From Corallococcus sp. NCRR (GTDB taxonomy: Bacteria; Myxococcota; Myxococcia; Myxococcales; Myxococcaceae), in contig NZ_CP114039.1 in the NCBI RefSeq assembly GCF_026965535.1, forward strand, positions 4,960,001 to 5,024,000: a DNA stretch of 64,000 nucleotides, given 5' to 3'. Every line of letters begins with the position of its first letter. The stretch's first letter is position 1. The notes beneath the pieces are model-generated. The model searched no databases. It was given only the letters and a program-made list of their open reading frames with translations, and had not been told where the DNA came from. The translations under genes and the position numbers were made by a program. This document shows, piece after piece, positions 59,494 through 64,000 of this stretch.

Positions 59494-61434
59494 CTACTCC
59501 CCCTCCTCGACAGTGAGCTGGTACGAGTCCTGGAAGTTCGCCTCGCGGTTCCTCGCGTCACGCACCTCGAAGACGTAGACGCCTGGCTCCGCGCTGTAGC
59601 GGATGGTCTCCGGCTGGTCGCCCTTGGCCCGGTCGGACGTCTGCACGAGCGTCAGCTTCCCGTCCGGCTGCACGCGGTGCAGGTACAGCCCCACGTCCAC
59701 CTTGAGGATGCCCAGCAGCGTCGCGGTGATGGCCGTGCGCACTGGCCGGTCAGACAGGTCCACGCGGAAGTAGTCCACGTCCTTCGCCGGGTACACCGTG
59801 CCGCGCACCGCCTTGCCCAGGGTCAGGTCCTGCGCGCGGTCGGCGGTGTTGTTGGGCTCGCGCTCCTCGCTGCCATTGTCCGGCACCGTCGTCACGCTGA
59901 TGCGGTAGGGCTGGTCCGCGTTCTCGAAGTCCTTCACGAACTTGCCGTTCACCTTCCGGAACGAGCCCTCCACCCGGAAGTAGCAGGTGCCGCTGCACGC
60001 CACGTTGTTCAGCCGCTCCGGCTCCTTGATGGCGCCGTCGTTGGCCTTGAGCAGCACCGTCTCCTTCTGGCCGTCACCCTGCGGCGGCTCCACCATTGAC
60101 AGCGTCAGGTCCAGGCGGTCCACGCCCGACAGCTCCACCTTCGCCAGCACCGGCTCGCGCGCGTTCAGCACGTAGTGGTCCACGTCCGACTTGGGCGACA
60201 GGAAGCCCTCGCGGTAGCCCGCGCCCGTCAGCGGCGTGGCCTTGAGCAGCTCGTCGTTGGGCTCCAGCTCCGCGTGCGCCCCCGCCTCCTCCTGGGACAC
60301 CGTCAGCGTGTAGGGCACCTGCGCGTTGTACGTGCGCCGCTGCGCCTTGCCCGTGCCCGTCCAGCCGCCCTTCACCACCACGTAGACCACCCGGTCCGTG
60401 GCCCGCACGCCGATGTTGCGCAGCGCGAGCGGCTCGCCCTCCTTGCCCTGCAGGGTGAAGAGCGGCGCCTCCGCGGCGGACAGCACCGAAATCTCCGGCC
60501 GCACGCCCTCCACGGCGGACAGCTCGATCTTCAGCGCCACCGACGGAACCTCGGGCTCGGGCGGCGGCAGGCCGGCGTCCACCGCCTGGGCCGCGGCCAC
60601 CGCGGCCAGCTCCCCGGGCGCCGTGGGCATCGCCCCCTCGGGCGGCGGCGCGGGCGGCTCTCCGCCTCCGAATGTACCCTCGGGGGAGGGCGCCGCGGTG
60701 TCGTCGATGACCGGCGTCTCGTCCGGGACGGACGGCGGCGGCACGGCCGCGGGCGTCGAACCCGGCGCCGGCGCACCCGGGGCCGGTGCTCCGCTGTCCT
60801 GGACCGCCGGGACTTCTCCTTCGGGCGTGGCGGGGGTGGGCAGCTCCACCCGGTACCAGTCCTCGTCCCCGGAGTGCCCCAGGAACGCCGTCACCGTCTG
60901 CCCCAGCGGCAGCGCGGCGGCGTCCACGGCGCGGTCGTTGGGCTCGCGCTCCTCGCCGTCGTTGGGCTGGCGGTACTTCACCTCCAGCGTGTACGCCCCG
61001 CCCGTGCCCTTGCGCGCAGGCGACACCACCAGCCAGCGCTCCTTCTCCACGTAGAGGTTCGGGAGGCGCTCCCCCTTGCCCTCGCCCTCGCTGTTCACGC
61101 CCACCAGCCGGTTGCGGTCCTGGTCGTAGACGTCCAGCTTCACGTCCCCGCCGGGCAGGCCCGTCACCGTCACGTCCGCGATGCGCGGGGTGCCCGGCGC
61201 CAGCCGGTACCAGTCCTCGTCCAGCTTGTTGGGCTCCGCCGCCAGGCCGCCCGTCACCACGCTGTCACGCGTGACGGCCAGCGCCTGGTCGGGCCGCTCG
61301 TTGGGCTCCTTCTCCGTGAGGGCGGCGGGGCCCGTCTCCTCCACGCCCGCGTCCGGCGCTTCCGCCGGCACGTCCTTCTTGCACGAGGCCACCCCCAGCA
61401 GCCCCAGGACACAGACCCAGCCCCAACGTCGCAT
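59494..61434 (-). CDS. PPC-domain lipoprotein
   Basis: 646 residues starting MRRWGWVCVLGLLGVASCKK (lipobox VASC). Four pre-peptidase C-terminal (PPC)-type beta-sandwich modules are recognisable by EPN(E/D)-x-DxA starts and EDWYR/DYFRV cores (KEPNERPDQALAV, REPNDRAVDAAAL, LEPNDELLKATPL, REPNNTADRAQDL). A Pro/Ala-rich linker of about 100 residues separates modules 2 and 3. GAGGAGG precedes the ATG. Such modules bind carbohydrates or stabilise secreted enzymes; no catalytic domain is present. Confidence 0.82.
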   Translation of the reverse strand: MRRWGWVCVLGLLGVASCKKDVPAEAPDAGVEETGPAALTEKEPNERPDQALAVTRDSVVTGGLAAEPNKLDEDWYRLAPGTPRIADVTVTGLPGGDVKLDVYDQDRNRLVGVNSEGEGKGERLPNLYVEKERWLVVSPARKGTGGAYTLEVKYRQPNDGEEREPNDRAVDAAALPLGQTVTAFLGHSGDEDWYRVELPTPATPEGEVPAVQDSGAPAPGAPAPGSTPAAVPPPSVPDETPVIDDTAAPSPEGTFGGGEPPAPPPEGAMPTAPGELAAVAAAQAVDAGLPPPEPEVPSVALKIELSAVEGVRPEISVLSAAEAPLFTLQGKEGEPLALRNIGVRATDRVVYVVVKGGWTGTGKAQRRTYNAQVPYTLTVSQEEAGAHAELEPNDELLKATPLTGAGYREGFLSPKSDVDHYVLNAREPVLAKVELSGVDRLDLTLSMVEPPQGDGQKETVLLKANDGAIKEPERLNNVACSGTCYFRVEGSFRKVNGKFVKDFENADQPYRISVTTVPDNGSEEREPNNTADRAQDLTLGKAVRGTVYPAKDVDYFRVDLSDRPVRTAITATLLGILKVDVGLYLHRVQPDGKLTLVQTSDRAKGDQPETIRYSAEPGVYVFEVRDARNREANFQDSYQLTVEEGE

Positions 61435-61615
61435 CACGTCTTCCTCCTCGGTCGGTCCGCCTTGTCGGCCTGGGCGTGTCCGGGTGTCAAGCACCCCCAA
61501 CCCCCGGCGGGCCGCTTTCATCCGCGCCTCCGAGGCGTCAGATGGAAAACGCGACGTCCGGTGCTGGCGGAAGGCGCACACCCGGACTGGAGCCGCGGGG
61601 CGGGGACGATCCAAG

Positions 61616-62470
61616 ATGCGCCCCATGCGACGCCTGTCCCTGGCCTGCCTGCTGTTCGTGTCTCCGTCCGTCCTCGCCGCCGCGCCCGCCGCGCCCGGCT
61701 ATGCCCAGGCGGAGGCCTGGCTGGAGAAGGAGGCGCGCCCGGACCACTACGTGCCCCTCAACCTCCTGGATGGCCGGGACACCACCGCCTGGTGCGCGGA
61801 AGGGGAGAAGCCCTCTCACGTCTTCATCGGCTTCAAGGAGCCCGTCACCCTGGACGAGGTGCGCGTCTACACGGGCGACGGCACGTCCCGCGACGCCTTC
61901 AAGGCCAACGGCCGCGTGCGCAAGTTCACCCTCACCAGCGTGGACGCGTCCCGCAGCGTCACCGTGCAGGACAAGCGCGGCATGCAGGCCGTGCCCCTGT
62001 CCCAGCCGCTGTTCGGCGCGCGCTTCATCCTGGAGGTCGCGGACCGCTTCCCTGGCGCGAAGGAGGACAGCCCGGTGTGCCTCACCGACCTGGTCCTCTA
62101 CTCGGGCGGAAAGCCCCTCAACGGCCCCGCGCTCGCCACCCGGTACAAGTACGACGCGCGCGTGGCCCCGCTCGTGGGCACCTGGTTCGGCGGCCATGAG
62201 GGCGCGCCGGAGCGCTTCCTGTCCTTCTTCGTGGACGGCACCTGGCGCTTCTCGCTGGAGCCCCTGGAGACGCCCGAGCCCACCACCGTCGTCAGCGGCA
62301 CCTACACGGTGTCCGGCAACAAGGTGACGTTGGACATCCCGAAGAAGGGCAAGGTGACGGCCCGCTTCGAGCGGACCCCCGCCGGCGAGGGGCCGAAGTC
62401 GGCCGCGGCGCTGTCGCTGGACGGGTCGCTCCCCGAGGAGTGGGGGAGCACCTTCCGCGGCCAGCCGTGA
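61616..62470 (+). CDS. Exported discoidin-like (NADase-type glycan-binding) domain protein
   Basis: 284 residues with Sec signal MRRLSLACLLFVSPSVLAAA. The first domain (about 30-165) has LLDGRDTTAWCAEGEKPSHVFIGFKEPVTLDEVRVYTGD, the F5/8-type-C-like fold often annotated as NADase-type glycan-binding. The second (about 180-284) is a small beta domain (GTWRFSLEPLETPEPTTVVSGTYTVSGNKVTLDIP). ATG 61616 is chosen; ATG 61625 is equally plausible. Divergent from the PPC lipoprotein gene. Confidence 0.75.
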   Translation: MRPMRRLSLACLLFVSPSVLAAAPAAPGYAQAEAWLEKEARPDHYVPLNLLDGRDTTAWCAEGEKPSHVFIGFKEPVTLDEVRVYTGDGTSRDAFKANGRVRKFTLTSVDASRSVTVQDKRGMQAVPLSQPLFGARFILEVADRFPGAKEDSPVCLTDLVLYSGGKPLNGPALATRYKYDARVAPLVGTWFGGHEGAPERFLSFFVDGTWRFSLEPLETPEPTTVVSGTYTVSGNKVTLDIPKKGKVTARFERTPAGEGPKSAAALSLDGSLPEEWGSTFRGQP

Positions 62471-62528
62471 GGACCTCCGGGCGCCTGGGAGACCCGGGCG
62501 CCTGGGGAGCTTGAGGGCTGGGGCCCGC

Positions 62529-62930
62529 CTAGATGGCGGCCTTGGCCTTCCGCTTCGCGTCGAAGTTGCGGAAGAAGGAGATGATCTCCTGCTCGGCGGC
62601 CTTCGCGTCCGTGGCGTCCGCGAACTCAGACTCCAGGAAGATGCCGCCGCACGACTCACAGGTGTCGTAGTGCAGGGGGTGATTCCGGTCCCCGCCGTCG
62701 ATGCGCACGAAGTCCACCTGGCAGTCGGGGCACTGCCCTGTCAGGGCCTCCCCGTCGACCTTTCCCCCCAACTGCTCCAGACCGGGAAGGTTGTTGTGGA
62801 GGAGGATGCGGCGCAGGTCCGAGACGTCGATCCACAGACCTCCGCACTCTCCACACTTCCGCAACGTCTCGTCGTGATCTCCTTCGAGATCAGTCATTTC
62901 GACGTCGGCGTTGCAACCGGGGCAATTCAT
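62529..62930 (-). CDS. Zinc ribbon protein (TFIIB-type zinc ribbon domains)
   Basis: 133 residues with two zinc-ribbon units: Cys3/Cys6 (NCPGC) with CGECGGLW, and CPDC with CESCGGIFLE. This C-x2-C ... C-x2-CGG pattern is the zf-TFIIB family. Cytoplasmic; function unknown, possibly nucleic acid- or protein-binding. The start MNCPGCNADVE at 62930 is chosen because the longer frame has no family similarity. Confidence 0.85.
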   Translation of the reverse strand: MNCPGCNADVEMTDLEGDHDETLRKCGECGGLWIDVSDLRRILLHNNLPGLEQLGGKVDGEALTGQCPDCQVDFVRIDGGDRNHPLHYDTCESCGGIFLESEFADATDAKAAEQEIISFFRNFDAKRKAKAAI

Positions 62931-63066
62931 GGGGCGGCTCGTTCTCCTGAAAGGGGGAACCCGCGGGGCTCCCCGGTGAATGGAGAATGATAGGTCGGGC
63001 AAAAATTGGGATGCAACCCGTGCCGCCGCTTCTGTTGGCAAGGTGCCGTCGACCGGCCCCTGGGGC

Positions 63067-64000
63067 TCAGGCCCGCTCCTTCACCCTGCGGATGTCCGCT
63101 CCCAGGCCCCGCAGTTTGCGCTCCAGCCGCTCGTACCCGCGGTCCAGGTGGTAGACGCGGCTGACCTCCGTCTGTCCGTCAGCCCGCAGGCCGGCCAGGA
63201 TGAGCGACGCGCTGGCGCGCAGGTCGGTGGCCATCACCGGCGCCCCGCTGAGCGCCTTCACGCCCTTCACCACCGCCGTGTGCCCCTGGATGGTGATGTC
63301 CGCGCCCAGCCGGTGCAGCTCCGGCACGTGCATGAAGCGGTTCTCGAAGATGTTCTCGGAGATGACGGACGTGCCGTGGCTCACCGTCATCAGCGCCATC
63401 AACTGCGCCTGCATGTCCGTGGGGAAGCCCGGGTGCTCCGTGGTGGTGATGTTCACCGACTTGAGCGACCTGGGCGCCTTGCAGCGCAGGCCCCCGCCCT
63501 CCGCGGTGATGGTGCAGCCGGCTTCACGCAGCTTGTCGATGACCGCGTCCAGGTGCTCCGGGCGTGCGTGCTTCACCAGCACGTTGCCCCCGCTGATGGC
63601 CGCCGCGACCAGCAGCGTGCCCGCCTCGATGCGGTCCGGCAGGATGGCGTGGTCCACCGGGTTGAGGGACTCCACGCCCTCGATGGTGATGACGGACGTG
63701 CCCGCCCCCTCCACCTTCGCGCCCATCTTGTTGAGGACGCGCGCCAGCTCCTCCACCTCCGGCTCGCGCGCGCAGTTCTCCATCACGGTGCGGCCCTTCG
63801 CGAGCACCGCCGCCATCATCACGTTCTCCGTGCCGGTGACGGTGATGACGTCGAAGTTCACCATGCCGCCCTTGAGCTGCTTTGCCCGGGCCTCCACGTA
63901 GCCTTCGGTCAGGTGGATGTCCGCGCCCAGCGCCTTGAGGCCCTTCAAGTGCTGATCGATGGGCCGCGCGCCAATGGCGCACCCGCCCGGCATGGACACG
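63067..64000 (-). CDS. murA: UDP-N-acetylglucosamine 1-carboxyvinyltransferase MurA (C-terminal part)
   Basis: The gene runs off the right edge, so about 310 of the usual 420 residues are present and the true start is outside. The active-site Cys loop [12 protein letters not shown] is at the visible N-terminus, followed by LKALGAD and the later DRIEAGT motif. MurA transfers enolpyruvate from PEP to UDP-GlcNAc, the first step of peptidoglycan synthesis. Length and motifs rule out AroA. Confidence 0.93.
   Translation of the reverse strand, partial: VSMPGGCAIGARPIDQHLKGLKALGADIHLTEGYVEARAKQLKGGMVNFDVITVTGTENVMMAAVLAKGRTVMENCAREPEVEELARVLNKMGAKVEGAGTSVITIEGVESLNPVDHAILPDRIEAGTLLVAAAISGGNVLVKHARPEHLDAVIDKLREAGCTITAEGGGLRCKAPRSLKSVNITTTEHPGFPTDMQAQLMALMTVSHGTSVISENIFENRFMHVPELHRLGADITIQGHTAVVKGVKALSGAPVMATDLRASASLILAGLRADGQTEVSRVYHLDRGYERLERKLRGLGADIRRVKERA

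Noticed and set aside
1-64000. CRISPR arrays, insertion sequences, integrases or prophage genes
   Set aside because: I looked for regularly spaced direct repeats, transposase or integrase motifs and terminal inverted repeats and saw none.

Overview
The window is a GC-rich (about 70%), densely coded bacterial chromosome segment. Several traits point to a myxobacterium of the Myxococcaceae, most like Corallococcus or Myxococcus: many lipoproteins, two DUF4388 proteins, an ELWxxDGT-repeat protein, an RtcR/sigma-54 system, lysine/alanine/proline-rich tails on housekeeping proteins, and long opposite-strand open frames typical of that GC content. This assignment is an inference from protein character; no 16S gene is present. 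There is no insertion sequence, integrase, CRISPR array or rRNA operon, and the region looks like core chromosome.

Layout. 1-1.0 kb: the end of a flippase-like membrane protein, a terminator and tRNA-Leu(CAG). 1.0-6.3 kb (minus): a full ISC iron-sulfur operon, iscS-iscU-iscA-[hairpin]-hscB-hscA-fdx, with a clear sigma-70 promoter, a palindrome over its -10 box and no iscR. 6.5-10.8 kb: a frameshifted SPFH coiled-coil gene, a DsbD-type reductase, a DTW-domain tRNA-modification enzyme and its coupled partner. 11.2-13.6 kb: an ECF sigma factor followed by two zinc-finger anti-sigma-type genes. 13.8-17.7 kb: four exported proteins, including an M24 peptidase and a HExxHxxGxxH protease. 17.7-22.0 kb: the RNA repair locus rtcR/rtcB-rtcA with a sigma-54 promoter and a structured intergenic element. 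22.0-28.97 kb: a Fpg/Nei-like glycosylase, a small Cys protein, a beta-barrel protein, a pseudo-receiver/DUF4388 protein, YebC, RuvC-RuvA and a repeat lipoprotein. 29-37.3 kb: an MBL hydrolase, RuvB, an unknown protein, LpxC, a DsbA-type lipoprotein, a second DUF4388 protein and a lipoprotein. 37.4-44 kb: leucyl aminopeptidase, a conserved unknown, a TauE/SafE-DUF1634 pair, and a TPR protein coupled to a RamB/ScfR-type regulator. 44.3-48.4 kb: FabF opposite a thioesterase and a TetR regulator, then an M1/M61-like lipoprotein. 48.5-51.8 kb: YceI, a bufferin-like copper-RiPP operon and a chalcone-isomerase-like protein. 52-56.9 kb: M13 peptidase, GlsB/YeaQ, radical SAM and YD-repeat lipoprotein. 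56.9-64 kb: a stand-alone LanM-type dehydratase domain (DUF4135), a beta-helix-like protein, tRNA-Gly(CCC), a PPC-domain lipoprotein, a discoidin-like protein, a zinc ribbon protein and the C-terminal part of MurA.

The most interesting locus is at 49179-51140. A small exported Cys-repeat protein (three xGSC units five residues apart) is followed by a DUF692/MNIO oxidase and a translationally coupled DUF2063 partner. This is the gene order of bufferin-type metal-binding RiPPs, but here the precursor has a lipobox-like site, and a 14-bp hairpin with a T-rich tail separates it from its enzymes. The second is the cyclase-less LanM-like DUF4135 gene at 56869-58527. The third is the RNA element between rtcB and rtcA: a 15-bp stem carrying a GCAA tetraloop hairpin and followed by six Ts.

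Starts were chosen from Shine-Dalgarno spacing, signal peptides, family N-termini and overlaps with upstream stops. Several are marked as uncertain.
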